Source: Nitrosomonas ureae (GTDB lineage: Bacteria; Pseudomonadota; Gammaproteobacteria; Burkholderiales; Nitrosomonadaceae). From it: a stretch of DNA of 64,000 nucleotides. The stretch lies in the NCBI RefSeq assembly GCF_001455205.1, contig NZ_CP013341.1, positions 1,922,001 through 1,986,000 of the forward strand, in the 5' to 3' direction. Of this stretch, positions 1 through 8,904 are shown one piece after another. Under the pieces are notes generated by a model. The model was not told where the DNA came from, made no database searches, and saw only the letters and a program-made list of their open reading frames with translations. The stretch's first letter is position 1, and the number at the start of each line of letters is the position of its first letter. The position numbers and the translations under genes are program-made.

Positions 1-305
1 TTACCACGTTTGCGCCGAATTGTTTTATCTGGTGCAGTAACCTCTAAAATTTCGATATCAAATTGTTGTAAATATCTTAACAAGCCTACACCATAAGTCC
101 CTGTGCATTCTATTCCAATGCGCTTGACCTCACCAAAAGATTGCATCCAATCCAACATTGATTTATAACCCTGTCGCGTCGTTGGGAAAGAATTACTGGA
201 AAGTACTCGATCATAGGCATCGACTATAGCGACGAAATGAAGATCTTTGTGTGTATCGACTCCCCCAACAATGGTTTGATGATTGGATAATGATTGATTA
301 TTCAT
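1..305 (-). CDS. IS110-family DEDD transposase, N-terminal part (runs off window)
   Basis: The ATG is the complement of 303-305 and the reading frame runs off the left edge. The translation equals residues 1-101 of the transposase at 62227: a RuvC-like start with the first acidic residue in GGVDTHKD, the Glu of GIECTGTYG, and the beginning of the RRKRGK segment. IS110 transposases are RNA-guided recombinases combining a RuvC-like DEDD domain with a C-terminal Tnp domain that holds a catalytic serine. That second part is outside the window, so I cannot say whether this copy is complete. Confidence 0.9.
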   Translation of the reverse strand, partial: MNNQSLSNHQTIVGGVDTHKDLHFVAIVDAYDRVLSSNSFPTTRQGYKSMLDWMQSFGEVKRIGIECTGTYGVGLLRYLQQFDIEILEVTAPDKTIRRKRG

Positions 306-351
306 TTTCGTTCCCCATTTTGAATACAGTTATTGATAGGGATTCACCGAA

Positions 352-523
352 ACCGATTGTCAGGACAAGACAGTAAAGAGATAAGCGATCAGGCCCTTCT
401 TGGGTCACAGACAAAGGCGAGGTGAAACCTCACCGTCAGATGTTGCCAAGTAACCGACAGATCCGAGGAATGACACAAATTGTGGTCGATCAGAGTGGGG
501 GTCAGGAAACTTGGCAACCCTTA
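352..523 (-). ncRNA. Candidate IS110 bridge RNA, second copy
   Basis: This is the same noncoding leader as at 62009-62180, in reverse orientation. The 10-bp stem arms map here to 509-518 and 442-451 (GTTGCCAAGT with ACTTGGCAAC). The target-guide-like segment CACTCTGAT maps to 489-497. The host DNA abutting this copy's end (complement of 602-610, CATTCTGAC) matches that segment at 7 of 9 positions. Assignment as bridge RNA rests on analogy with IS621-type elements, not on expression data. Confidence 0.45.
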
Positions 524-588
524 CGGCACCAGAGCTCCAATAATTACTCATTCAATAATTGAGTCAACTCATTATTGAAATCTGGTGC

Positions 589-969
589 ATGTATTCTTAC
601 TGTCAGAATGAAGCTATTCCTTTCAAATATAAAATAAATGAGAACGTATTAATTAGATTCATTAAAAGAGGATCTAAAACAACGCATAGATACGAACTTG
701 GGATTGAATCTGATCTCGATGCTGGAGGCTGGGTAGTAAATATATGTTCAGATGCGATTAGACATTGCATCGAAGAGAAAGAGAGAAAAATAATGCCTTA
801 TATTTCTAAATATGGCCGCTGGTGGTTACTGTTAGTTGATCATATGAATTATACGAAAAGTGAAGATCAAGTTGATATTGTTAAAAATATCTCTAAGCCT
901 TCATGCTTTGAGCGAATCATAGTAGTTAATTATGATGGAACATCCCAAGTTATTGACTTATATAAATAA
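589..969 (+). pseudogene. Hypothetical protein, 5' end replaced by IS110 end
   Basis: The reading frame that ends at 969 runs without a stop back into the IS110 end. Everything up to 601 is insertion-sequence DNA, so the original start is lost. An ATG supplied by the element (589-591) would give a protein of about 126 residues. Host-derived residues begin near CQNEAIPF and end IDLYK. The protein is charged, soluble-looking and rich in Ile and Lys, with no domain I recognise. The surrounding DNA is AT-richer than the genes that follow. It may be dead, or may be expressed as a truncated product from the element-provided start. Confidence 0.55.
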
Positions 970-993
970 GAGATCAACATAATCGTAAATTTC

Positions 994-1275
994 ATGTATC
1001 CAGAGACTTTCCCTCATGGGTCACAACAAATCACCAAATCCAGCCATGCATTGGATCTCGAGCCCGGCGTGTTCATCGGGATTGATCCGCGTAAAATCGC
1101 GTTGTCGTTGAAACATTCTGCCGACAGTAGCCAGGGGCGTAAGGCTGTGCCGTTTGCATCGGCGATGCCCATGTTGAATTTTTATATTAACCGGGCGGGA
1201 AAGCATTTGTCCGTGCAGCAAAGGGAAATACTGGAAAAAGCCAAGGATGAGTTGCGGGAATTGTATGGAAAATGA
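994..1275 (+). CDS. DUF3175 family protein
   Basis: This 93-residue protein has the pattern I know from DUF3175: SSHALDLEPGVF, then DPRKIALSLKHSA, SSQGRKAVPFASAMPMLNFYINRAGK, and a C-terminal helix ending KDELRELYGK. Family members are about 100 residues and of unknown function. The N-terminus here (MYPETFPHGSQQ) is short and lacks an obvious ribosome site, so the start is uncertain. It sits 25 bp after the broken upstream gene and 58 bp before the next gene on the same strand. Nothing in the context suggests a pathway. Confidence 0.7.
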   Translation: MYPETFPHGSQQITKSSHALDLEPGVFIGIDPRKIALSLKHSADSSQGRKAVPFASAMPMLNFYINRAGKHLSVQQREILEKAKDELRELYGK

Positions 1276-1333
1276 CCCGTCAAAATGTGATGTTTTTTTA
1301 TAATCCGTTTCTTCGTAATATATTGTTAGTTTC

Positions 1334-1972
1334 ATGAGTTATATCGATTTAAGCGACCATCAATTCACTCCCAACGGTTATTGGAATCAACCGTTGGAAA
1401 GCTCGAAGCCACCGACAGCCCGGGAGCTTGCGTTGTTTGATCAGAACGGTTATGACCTGACCGATCTGGAGCAACGCTACGCCGAGGTCAATTGCGTGCT
1501 TGCGAAAGCACATCGCGAGCATCGGCGTGCTTTAAAGTCACCCTGGTTCACGCAACCGGAGCGGGTAGAAGGTGCCGTGTTGAATCACAGCTTGTTGTTT
1601 GAACGTAAAGGGTACAGCGGTGAAGCTTTGGAGCAATTAGAGCAATGGGCGCAAGCGAACCCGCTGGTGTATAAAATCATCCGGATGCGTCCCAAGTGGG
1701 GGTTGGATTTCAGCATGGACTACGTGGATCGCGCTGGCAATGTATTTGAGGTATTGCACTGGGAATATGATGGTTTTGACTTTGAGGAAGTGGAAACACG
1801 CAAACAGCAGCTGGAGCCCAAGCTTGCCGCTATCGATTGGGACGATGCCGCTGCCAGTATTCTGAAACTGAAAGACCAATGGCATCATCTGGATTTTTTT
1901 GCGCAAAGCGATTGGAAATGCAATTACTTTGGCATCGTCAAAGAGCGCTTCAAGATGGTGATTTGGGAGTAA
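1334..1972 (+). CDS. Conserved hypothetical protein (212 aa)
   Basis: The protein is soluble and rich in Trp, Tyr and acidic residues, with no signal peptide or membrane segment. Features include a central helix-rich part (residues about 55-115) and an aromatic segment around residues 120-150 (PKWGLDFSMDYVDRAGNVFEVLHWEYDGFDFEEV). I do not recognise a domain. The start is the first ATG in frame, following an AT-rich spacer. It faces the carbonic anhydrase gene convergently across about 100 bp. Coding character is supported by length and codon pattern; the function is unknown. Confidence 0.65.
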   Translation: MSYIDLSDHQFTPNGYWNQPLESSKPPTARELALFDQNGYDLTDLEQRYAEVNCVLAKAHREHRRALKSPWFTQPERVEGAVLNHSLLFERKGYSGEALEQLEQWAQANPLVYKIIRMRPKWGLDFSMDYVDRAGNVFEVLHWEYDGFDFEEVETRKQQLEPKLAAIDWDDAAASILKLKDQWHHLDFFAQSDWKCNYFGIVKERFKMVIWE

Positions 1973-2070
1973 AAAAGCGCTGGATCAATGAATTCTCAGG
2001 TACTTACGACTCAATCGTATCAGCGGTAATTTTTTAAGATGATTTGCGCAGGTAATTAATCAGCATTTCC

Positions 2071-2826
2071 TTAAGCCACCATATCGACCTTTCCTGTCTT
2101 CAGGTTGTATACACCACCGACTACAAGAAGCTTTTTCTCCGCTACCAATCGACTGAGGATGGGTGTTTGTTTTTTCAATTCCTTTACATTTTGTATGACG
2201 TTCATTTTGACGACATCATCGATGCGGTTCTTCGATTGCTTGTCAATCGCTCTTACCGCCGGTGCTAAGGCACTGGCGATCGATTGAATATGCCCTGGAA
2301 ATTGCGTGCTGTTATCTGAGGCATCAATTGCAGCTTTGATCGCACCGCAGCTTTCATGACCCAATACCATAATCAGTGGAGTATGCAAAACAGCCGCTGC
2401 ATATTCGAGTGTAGCAACAAAATCTGTCGTCAAATAATTTCCGGCAACCCGGGCGACAAACAGATCCCCTCGTTGCTCGTCAAAGCAGAATTCAGGGCTC
2501 ACTCTTGAATCAGCGCAGCTTAATATGCTGGCATAAGGATTCTGGCCGTTGACCAAAGCTGCGCGTTCATCTTTAAAATTCAATGGTGTGGAGAGGCCGG
2601 CAACATAACGATCATTACCCGCCATCAATCTTTCCAGAGCCGCTTCCGGTGTGAGTACATTTTCCGGTTGAGGCGGCGTCGTAATACCGCCTGATGCGGC
2701 CATGACCTGATGAGTTGCTGCGATTCCCAGCCCCAGCGCGGATGCCATGGTGAGTTTTAGAAATGAGCGCCGTTGCTGATTTTGTTGCGGATTACTGTTT
2801 TCCGGGAGGTTGGATAGTTTGCACAC
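2071..2826 (-). CDS. Beta-class carbonic anhydrase with Tat signal
   Basis: A 251-residue beta-carbonic anhydrase, interconverting CO2 and bicarbonate. The zinc-site pattern is present: the Cys-Asp-Ser-Arg motif in LSCADSRVSPEF (about residue 103) and the His and Cys of GHESCGAI (about residue 157). The N-terminus has a twin-arginine signal (QQRRSFLKLTMASALGLGIA, with a following hydrophobic stretch), so export to the periplasm in folded form is expected. It is a single gene, convergent with the upstream hypothetical gene. In an autotroph such an enzyme could help supply inorganic carbon; that role is inference. Confidence 0.9.
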   Translation of the reverse strand: MCKLSNLPENSNPQQNQQRRSFLKLTMASALGLGIAATHQVMAASGGITTPPQPENVLTPEAALERLMAGNDRYVAGLSTPLNFKDERAALVNGQNPYASILSCADSRVSPEFCFDEQRGDLFVARVAGNYLTTDFVATLEYAAAVLHTPLIMVLGHESCGAIKAAIDASDNSTQFPGHIQSIASALAPAVRAIDKQSKNRIDDVVKMNVIQNVKELKKQTPILSRLVAEKKLLVVGGVYNLKTGKVDMVA

Positions 2827-3017
2827 TTTTTGTTCTTTTCCTTAAAATAATGAATGTATGAATTGCTTCTATTGTATAAGAACATACAACGCTTGCGAAT
2901 AAATGAGGCGATAATAAGCATACGAAGCTGTAAAATACATTTCCCTTTTTCTTCAGCATTGCGTCATGAGGAGTAGGCTCAGCTTTAGCATCAACCCGCT
3001 ATTCTAGAAAGAATTTT

Positions 3018-4277
3018 ATGCGATTCACTGTCGTCACATACGGAACCGAAGGTGATTCTCGTCCGCTGGTCGGATTATGCCGTGGTTTGCTGAATGCAGG
3101 TCATGAAGTCCAGTTTTTTGCTGATCGATCCACATTGGCGGTTGCTCAGGCGCAGGGAATTTCCTTCCATGCGTTGAGTGGCGATATGAAGGCAACAGTC
3201 GGCCCCGAGGGAGCATTGTCGAAACTGATGCGAAAAGGGGGCGATGTTACGCAGCTGGCCAAGGCGGTTGCACTTATTGCGGATGAGAATACGGTTGAAT
3301 GGATGCGGGAAATCACCACTCAAACCCAAGCTTCGGATGCGATTCTGTTTTCAGGCATCGCGAGTTATGTCGGGTTATCGGTGGCGGAATATTTGCGTAT
3401 CCCTGCTTTTGGGCTGGGCCTTTGGCCGATGTCACCGACCCGCGCATTTCCATCTCCGTTGTTGCCGCCCTGGCAGATGCCTGGCTGGTTGAATCTGTTG
3501 AGTCATCATGCGGTCAATGCGCTCATGTGGTGGTCATTCCGCAAACGAATAAATGAGGCGCGCCGCGAGGTGTGCGGGCAAATGTCGCGTCAGCAGATGT
3601 GGCGTGATTACCCGGTGCTTTATGGCGTTTCGCGCTATCTCATACAGCAACCAGCCGACTGGCCCGAGATGTGGAAAATATGCGGTGCATGGTTTGTCGA
3701 TTCCGAAGCCTGGGAACCGCCAGCGACTTTGGCCGAGTTTTTAGACGCCGGCGAGCCGCCGATTTATGTCGGCTTCGGTAGCATGGCCGGGTTCGATCGG
3801 GAGAAATTTCTGGCTGCAATTATAGAAGCGGTAGCCGGACGGCGTGCATTGTTCTATTCCGGTTGGAGCGGCATTAATCCTGTAGAGCTGCCGGGAAATT
3901 TCCATGTGGTTGGTGATACGCCGCATCATTGGCTGTTTCCTAGAACTTCGATGGTGATTCATCATGGTGGTGCGGGTACATCGCATACCGCATCCCGCGC
4001 CGGAGTACCGTCAGTCGTTATTCCATTTGCCGGAGATCAATTCTTTTGGGCTGATAAATTGGCTTCGACGGGGATTGCGCCAAAGTACGTGCACCATACC
4101 AAGATTAATGCGCGGAAACTTTCCAGTATGATCGACTTTGCCGCAAAGCCCGAAGTAGCCGGGCGCGCGAAAGCGTTGGGCGCAGCGATGGCGCAGGAAG
4201 ATGGTGTTGCATGCGCGGTACATTATATTGAAAAACACATGACTGAGGTGTTTGGATTTCCAAGGGCTTCTCGATAG
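3018..4277 (+). CDS. UGT-like glycosyltransferase (GT1, sterol-glucosyltransferase type)
   Basis: This 419-residue protein has the GT-B fold layout of the UDP-glucuronosyl/sterol glucosyltransferase group. The N-terminal acceptor domain begins MRFTVVTYGTEGDSRPLVGL. The C-terminal nucleotide-sugar domain carries PPIYVGFGSM (about residue 248) and the donor-binding stretch HHGGAGTSHTASRAGVPSVVIPFAGDQ (about 319-346), with the His and Gln/Asp expected to contact the sugar nucleotide. The substrate is unknown; relatives glycosylate lipids, sterols or polyketides. The start follows a weak purine-rich site. The DJ-1-like gene lies 23 bp downstream on the same strand, so the two may be co-transcribed. 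Confidence 0.85.
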   Translation: MRFTVVTYGTEGDSRPLVGLCRGLLNAGHEVQFFADRSTLAVAQAQGISFHALSGDMKATVGPEGALSKLMRKGGDVTQLAKAVALIADENTVEWMREITTQTQASDAILFSGIASYVGLSVAEYLRIPAFGLGLWPMSPTRAFPSPLLPPWQMPGWLNLLSHHAVNALMWWSFRKRINEARREVCGQMSRQQMWRDYPVLYGVSRYLIQQPADWPEMWKICGAWFVDSEAWEPPATLAEFLDAGEPPIYVGFGSMAGFDREKFLAAIIEAVAGRRALFYSGWSGINPVELPGNFHVVGDTPHHWLFPRTSMVIHHGGAGTSHTASRAGVPSVVIPFAGDQFFWADKLASTGIAPKYVHHTKINARKLSSMIDFAAKPEVAGRAKALGAAMAQEDGVACAVHYIEKHMTEVFGFPRASR

Positions 4278-4300
4278 ATCATGATTTACAGGAAAAAATA

Positions 4301-4996
4301 ATGATGCGTAAAAAGATTCTTGTTGTTCTTACCAGCGTTGAGAAATATCCTAATTTGAAACGGGCTACGGGTTTGTGGCTTGCTGAGGCAGTTCATTTCG
4401 TCAAAAAAGTAGAAGAAGCGGGCTATGAAGTTGATTATGTCAGCCCGGCAGGGGGTTATACGCCGATTGATCCGCATAGCCTTGCGATGGCGGATGATAC
4501 CGATTGGAATTGGTATCACGATAAAGCGTTCATGAACCGCCTCGGTGCAACACTGAAGCCAATCGACATCAATCCGGATGATTATATTGCAATTTATTTT
4601 TCCGGCGGTCATGGCGTTATCTGGGATTTTCCGGACAATGAGGCGTTGCAATCCATCAGTCGCAAAATTTACGAGAATGGGGGTTATGTGTCATCGGTTT
4701 GCCATGGCGCCGCAGGTTTGTTGAATATCAAACTTTCTGATGGCAGCTTGCTCGTGAAAGGGAAGAAAGTCACCGGTTTTTCAAACGAAGAGGAAAAGCT
4801 TGCCGAACTGGATCAATATGTGCCCTTTCTCACCGAAACGGAATTGATCAATCGTGGCGCGGTTTATCAGAAGGCGACTGAACCCTGGGCGGTGTTTGCG
4901 GTGCAGGATGAAAGACTGATTAGCGGACAGAATCCGGCTTCTGGTGCTGCTGTAGCCGAGTTGTTGATAAAGACTTTGGAGAGAAGCGATGATTGA
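4301..4996 (+). CDS. DJ-1/PfpI family type 1 glutamine amidotransferase-like protein
   Basis: This 231-residue protein belongs to the DJ-1/PfpI superfamily, in the larger Hsp31-like subgroup. It has KKILVVLTSVEKY at the N-terminus, the Glu-containing region GLWLAEAVHF, YFSGGHGVIWDF, and the nucleophile elbow VSSVCHGAAGLLN with Cys at about residue 133 followed by His. Related proteins act as glyoxalases (methylglyoxal to lactate without glutathione), chaperones or deglycases. Which of these applies cannot be told from sequence. An AGGA-type ribosome site precedes the double ATG. It follows the glycosyltransferase gene closely. Confidence 0.85.
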   Translation: MMRKKILVVLTSVEKYPNLKRATGLWLAEAVHFVKKVEEAGYEVDYVSPAGGYTPIDPHSLAMADDTDWNWYHDKAFMNRLGATLKPIDINPDDYIAIYFSGGHGVIWDFPDNEALQSISRKIYENGGYVSSVCHGAAGLLNIKLSDGSLLVKGKKVTGFSNEEEKLAELDQYVPFLTETELINRGAVYQKATEPWAVFAVQDERLISGQNPASGAAVAELLIKTLERSDD

Positions 4997-5078
4997 TAGG
5001 GCATTTTGTTTTTCTAATCAGATCATTTTGCAGTATACCCATGAGCCTTTGATGTTCGGCAAAAAGTATTAAACAATC

Positions 5079-5678
5079 ATGTATTACAAACCTGTTTTTA
5101 GCATCATCGCCATTGCGCTTACATTGATAGCTTTTATTCCCTATATCCGTGCGATTCTGAATGATACGGTCAAGCCGCATGTGTTTTCCTGGATTATTTG
5201 GGGTGCAACGACGTTGCTGATTTTTTTGGCGCAGCTTGAGGACAAGGGTGGCGCAGGCACATGGCCGATTGGTGTTTCAGCGGGTATTACAATATTCATT
5301 GCTTATCTGGCTTATTTGAAACGTGCAGACGTAAGCATTACCCGAACGGATTGGTTATTTTTTATCTCAGCGCTGTCTGCGTTGCCATTGTGGTATTTTA
5401 CGTCAGATCCGTTGTGGGCGGTCGTGTTGCTGACAGCGATTGATGTCATTGGATTCGGTCCTACCGTCAGAAAAGTTTATCATTTTCCTTATTCGGAATC
5501 ATTGCTGTTTTTTGCCCTATTCACGGTGCGTAACACACTGGTGATACTGGCACTGGAAAATCTTTCGGTTACAACGCTATTATTCCCCGTCGTCATGGCA
5601 GCGGTGTGTGTTTTTCTGATCGTTTTAATTTCGTATCGCAGGCGGGTTCTTACAACGCTCAAAATAGAATCGGTTTGA
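5079..5678 (+). CDS. Integral membrane protein, SWEET/PQ-loop-like repeat architecture
   Basis: This 199-residue protein has six or seven hydrophobic segments. Two halves share a related layout. The first has FIPYIRAILNDTVKPHVFSWIIWG (about residues 19-42); the second has IDVIGFGPTVRKVYHFPYSES, followed by FFALFTVRN. Short basic loops next to a Pro-His or Phe-Pro turn resemble the repeated triple-helix bundles of PQ-loop/SWEET transporters. I therefore favour a small transporter, at moderate confidence. No ligand can be proposed. It stands alone, 82 bp after the DJ-1-like gene. Confidence 0.6.
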   Translation: MYYKPVFSIIAIALTLIAFIPYIRAILNDTVKPHVFSWIIWGATTLLIFLAQLEDKGGAGTWPIGVSAGITIFIAYLAYLKRADVSITRTDWLFFISALSALPLWYFTSDPLWAVVLLTAIDVIGFGPTVRKVYHFPYSESLLFFALFTVRNTLVILALENLSVTTLLFPVVMAAVCVFLIVLISYRRRVLTTLKIESV

Positions 5679-5785
5679 TATGGAAGCGATTCAGATACTC
5701 TATTGCCGTGCTATGATGGAATGCAAACCCGTTGAGGGGAAATGGTTTCCGTTATCCAATTCCGCTTATTTGCAGGGAGGTGATC

Positions 5786-6745
5786 ATGGCTGATATTTTC
5801 TTTGACGTAAACAGCAATATTCGTGCGGTGGGTTCTATTCGCCGCGGCGCCGATGGCAATCCGCAATCCCTCGATGCGTCCATTGCGGATGGCGATACCA
5901 TTGGTTTTCATTGCGCCGGAAGCGGGTCGTTGCGTTTTCTGGGCGTGGATACGCCGGAAAAAAATTTTCAACTACCGGATTCGCAAGCACATCGCCGTCT
6001 TGATTCTGAGGAATGGGAAACTTATTTGACGGATCCATTCTTGCCCCACTTTGGCCCTTATAATCTTGATGCTGATCTTATCGCTCACTTGCGTGCCAGC
6101 ATCGGTCCAGGTACAGGCATCAATCATCGTTTCCACGGGAACAACGCCGAGCAGGCATTGATTGCGCACGTGCAAGCCGATATGGATGCATTGGGGCAAG
6201 ATCCTGGTACGTTTGGATATTTCCTGTCTTTTTCCTTCGAGGTATTTGATTCTTATGGACGTTTCCTGGCGTTTATCAATCGCAACCAACCCGAGGCTCA
6301 TATTCCTGGCCCACGACCGTTTTCTTACAACGAACGGCAGTTGGAGAGAGGTATGGCGTTACCGTATTTTATCTGGCCGAATATTGCGCCATTCCGCAAA
6401 GAATCATTGTTGGAATCTGTTTTTGCGCCGGGTACGGCAAGACAGACCGCGGAGGCGAGCGCGGATTTAAGTCGTGCCCGTAATTTTGTGCGTCAGGCAC
6501 GCGCGAACGAGATGGGTGTGTTCAATCCAGCCGATCCATTGCGTCTCGAGGCATTTGAAGTGCGCTATCTGGGACGGCGCGAATTGCCTAGCCGCGCAGT
6601 GATTGATTTGAGTCGTGATGATGATGTCATCCTGCAAGCGCAGCATTACTTCCGCATTCCTAATGCAGAAGACCGGTTGTTTATTCCGCCTGCATTCGTT
6701 CCTTTGTTCGTCACGCGTGGGTGGCGGCTTGAAGGTTGGTTTTGA
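5786..6745 (+). CDS. Staphylococcal-nuclease-fold-like protein
   Basis: The start is set at 5786 because a strong ribosome site (GGGAGG) lies seven bases upstream; the frame is open further back to 5732. The 319-residue product begins MADIFFDVNSNIRAVGSI. It contains DGDTIGFHCAGSGSLRFLGVDTPEKNF, resembling the thermonuclease core (DGDT followed by GVDTPE, residues about 38-60). The remainder is much longer than a typical nuclease (about 150 aa), has no signal peptide, and includes FEVFDSYGRFLAFINRN, also like the later nuclease strands. Nuclease activity is uncertain because the usual Arg/Glu catalytic set is not clearly complete. Confidence 0.6.
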   Translation: MADIFFDVNSNIRAVGSIRRGADGNPQSLDASIADGDTIGFHCAGSGSLRFLGVDTPEKNFQLPDSQAHRRLDSEEWETYLTDPFLPHFGPYNLDADLIAHLRASIGPGTGINHRFHGNNAEQALIAHVQADMDALGQDPGTFGYFLSFSFEVFDSYGRFLAFINRNQPEAHIPGPRPFSYNERQLERGMALPYFIWPNIAPFRKESLLESVFAPGTARQTAEASADLSRARNFVRQARANEMGVFNPADPLRLEAFEVRYLGRRELPSRAVIDLSRDDDVILQAQHYFRIPNAEDRLFIPPAFVPLFVTRGWRLEGWF

Positions 6746-6776
6746 AAAACATTTTACTTAAATCAAAGGAGATTGA

Positions 6777-6992
6777 ATGATGGCTTACAAGGAATACAAA
6801 GTGCTGCACGTGACAGAAGGGGGAGTGGGAACCATTTTCCTGGGTGCATCCGGCATTCCGATCAAACGATTGGAAACAACACTGAATAAAGAGGCCGCCG
6901 ATGGCTGGACGCTGGTGTTTCAGTTTGTCGAGCAGAAGCGGTTTTTGCTGTTCTGGAAGCGTGAAGCGGTGATTATTACGCTGGCACGCTAG
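6777..6992 (+). CDS. DUF4177-like small protein
   Basis: A 71-residue protein (69 or 70 if one of the next Met codons is used). A clear AAAGGAG ribosome site lies before the double ATG. The pattern YKEYKVLHV, LETTLNKEAADGWTLVFQF, then a strand ending in ITLAR, matches the DUF4177 fold of small beta-alpha proteins in which a GWxLV motif is conserved. Function is unknown. It lies 31 bp after the nuclease-like gene and 3 bp before the TM2-like gene, so the three probably form one transcript. Confidence 0.7.
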   Translation: MMAYKEYKVLHVTEGGVGTIFLGASGIPIKRLETTLNKEAADGWTLVFQFVEQKRFLLFWKREAVIITLAR

Positions 6993-6995
6993 TGT

Positions 6996-7379
6996 ATGAG
7001 ATCGAAAGAGGCGGTACAGGAAGAGGAAGAGCGTCTGCGCAAGCTGGTGCGCGAATTGCCGGATGACAAACGACTGCAATTTTTCCAGCAAGTCGAGACA
7101 GATCTGAAAGATCCGGATACTTATGCGACGCTCAATTTTTTATTCATTGCCGGATTGCATCATTTTTATCTAGGCAAATGGTTCCGGGGTTTAGTCAATT
7201 TGAGTATTTTTTTTCTGGGAGTCATTTTGCTGTTTACGCCTGCGGTTATTCTGGGCGTGTTTTTGTTGCTTGCTGTTACGATAATCGAACTCAAGGCCTT
7301 GTTCAATTCACAGATTGTAGTCCAAGAATATAATAACGACGTAATGGAAAGAATTTACCGTGCGCTTATAAGAAGTTAA
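6996..7379 (+). CDS. TM2-domain-like membrane protein
   Basis: This 127-residue protein has a charged N-terminal half (residues 1-45) and then two membrane segments: LNFLFIAGLHHFYLGKWFRGLVNL followed by IFFLGVILLFTPAVILGVFLLLAVTIIEL. Small glycines plus HHFYLGK resemble the TM2 domain signature. The function of TM2 proteins in bacteria is poorly known. It begins three bases after the DUF4177-like gene, which indicates translational coupling. It is convergent with the EAL/HDOD gene, about 55 bp apart. Confidence 0.65.
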   Translation: MRSKEAVQEEEERLRKLVRELPDDKRLQFFQQVETDLKDPDTYATLNFLFIAGLHHFYLGKWFRGLVNLSIFFLGVILLFTPAVILGVFLLLAVTIIELKALFNSQIVVQEYNNDVMERIYRALIRS

Positions 7380-7434
7380 TCTGTCCGGTTGATTGTCGCC
7401 GATCAGAAATCAGTATGCCGCACTAGAATACAAT

Positions 7435-8685
7435 CTAATTCATAGTTGAAGGGGTGCGCTCGGACCACCCACTTACTTGTGATTCGATGTCGGATAATTC
7501 ATTCAGACTCAGGAAATCCAGTTCGGATAATAGGGAATGAATCAATTCTGTTTCGCCTTTTTCTTTCGCTTCTATTAATTTCAATGCTTGGCCCAAGCGT
7601 CCGTGGCGGCTCAGTAAGGCCTGATTCATGTCATCAGAAATTCCTAATTTGTTGACGATTTGCCGCATTTCGATGCCCAATAATTGATCCAGAAGAGATA
7701 AAATACCTACCATATAGGCGCGTTCATGATGATTCTTATCATGAGGGCGTTCGGCTTTTGCAATTAATTCCATCAATTTCCCGCGGGTTACAGCGGTTTG
7801 TGTGATTTCATCAGACAGACTATCCGCCGACTGGTTGGAGGTATACAGCAAAAGTTGTATCCATTTCTGTAACTGTTTGCGTCCCATTAACTGAACAGCT
7901 TGTTTAATGGAATTAATTTTTAATGGTAAACCGTCGCTACCGGAATTTACCATACGTAACAGGTTGTAACTCAAACCAGGCTGATGTTTAAATTCTTTCT
8001 CAATTTCGTCAATATCACTATCCTGCTCGTTATTCTGCATCACCAAGGCTAATAGCTTTAATAAGGGTATCTTGCCAGGGTCAGCCCGTTTGACAGACAT
8101 TACTTCGGGTTTTGCGAAATAATATCCTTGAAACATTTGGAAACCTAATTGCCTGCAATGTGCTTCCTGTTCCTGGTTTTCAACTTTTAGTGCCAGAAGT
8201 AATACCGGCCAATGATTGAGCTGATTGACCAGCTGGGTGAGTTGAGTTCTGGTCAGCGCCAGAACATCTATTTTGACGACACTGACCAAGGGTAACAGCA
8301 ATTCAACCTGACTGTTGATAGCTACGATATTGTCGAGTGCAAACTGGTATCCTTTTTGTTTTAGTTCTTTACAGCGCTGTAAGAACTCTAGTGTAATGGA
8401 TGCGGGTTCCTTGACTTCCAACACGATGTGCTTGCTGGGCAGTAAACTAATGATGTCACTCAGGATGAGATCAGGATCTGCGTTGATAAAACCACGCTGA
8501 TGACCTAACACGTTGTAGATTCCAAACTTGCCGTAAGCATTCACAATAACGTTCGCGGATGCCGACAGGTCATTGGTGACATGAGCGGTTTCTTCAGCTT
8601 CTTCCTGTCTGAACAGTAACTCAAATGCCACCAGATTGTGATTACGATCTAGAATGGGTTGGCGGCCAAGGCAGATGCTTTGCAT
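7435..8685 (-). CDS. EAL/HDOD signalling protein (YuxH type)
   Basis: This 416-residue protein begins CLGRQPILDRNHNLVAFELLFR, the start of an EAL-type domain in which the catalytic EAL motif is replaced (FELL). The fold is therefore present but c-di-GMP hydrolysis is unlikely. The N-terminal domain covers about residues 1-195; an HDOD domain follows (about 200-385), containing FKHQPGLSYNLLRMVNS and the AVQLMGRKQLQKWIQLLLY helix. Such proteins act as regulatory scaffolds in motility or surface-attachment signalling. The gene is divergent from the CPBP gene across about 220 bp that must hold both promoters. Confidence 0.85.
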   Translation of the reverse strand: MQSICLGRQPILDRNHNLVAFELLFRQEEAEETAHVTNDLSASANVIVNAYGKFGIYNVLGHQRGFINADPDLILSDIISLLPSKHIVLEVKEPASITLEFLQRCKELKQKGYQFALDNIVAINSQVELLLPLVSVVKIDVLALTRTQLTQLVNQLNHWPVLLLALKVENQEQEAHCRQLGFQMFQGYYFAKPEVMSVKRADPGKIPLLKLLALVMQNNEQDSDIDEIEKEFKHQPGLSYNLLRMVNSGSDGLPLKINSIKQAVQLMGRKQLQKWIQLLLYTSNQSADSLSDEITQTAVTRGKLMELIAKAERPHDKNHHERAYMVGILSLLDQLLGIEMRQIVNKLGISDDMNQALLSRHGRLGQALKLIEAKEKGETELIHSLLSELDFLSLNELSDIESQVSGWSERTPSTMN

Positions 8686-8904
8686 AAACTCCTCCAGAAT
8701 AATCGATTGCGGCGCATAACTTTATGTTATTTGATGCTATTGCTAAGATCTGAAAGAAACTTAAACGGTGCGTGCAGATGAAAATCTTTTTTCAAGCAGT
8801 GGAGCATATCGCAAAGCCGATGGTTGCTTTGTGAGAATAAAACGGGTTTTTGATGGCTAAATAGCAAATTTGATCATGCGCTTATTTTTTTATTACCTTT
8901 TTCA

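Larger units (their letters stand above)
1..601 (-). mobile_element. IS110-group insertion sequence, left-end portion (partial copy)
   Basis: This stretch is the reverse complement of 61931-62531, base for base as far as I compared, so it is a second copy of the element annotated there. Identity stops between 601 and 602, where the host sequence begins. It comprises the first 305 bp of the transposase gene and the roughly 296-bp noncoding leader. The rest of the element lies outside the window to the left. The terminal five bases TTACT (597-601) correspond to AGTAA at the left end of the other copy and are probably the shared core of the insertion site. Confidence 0.92.
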
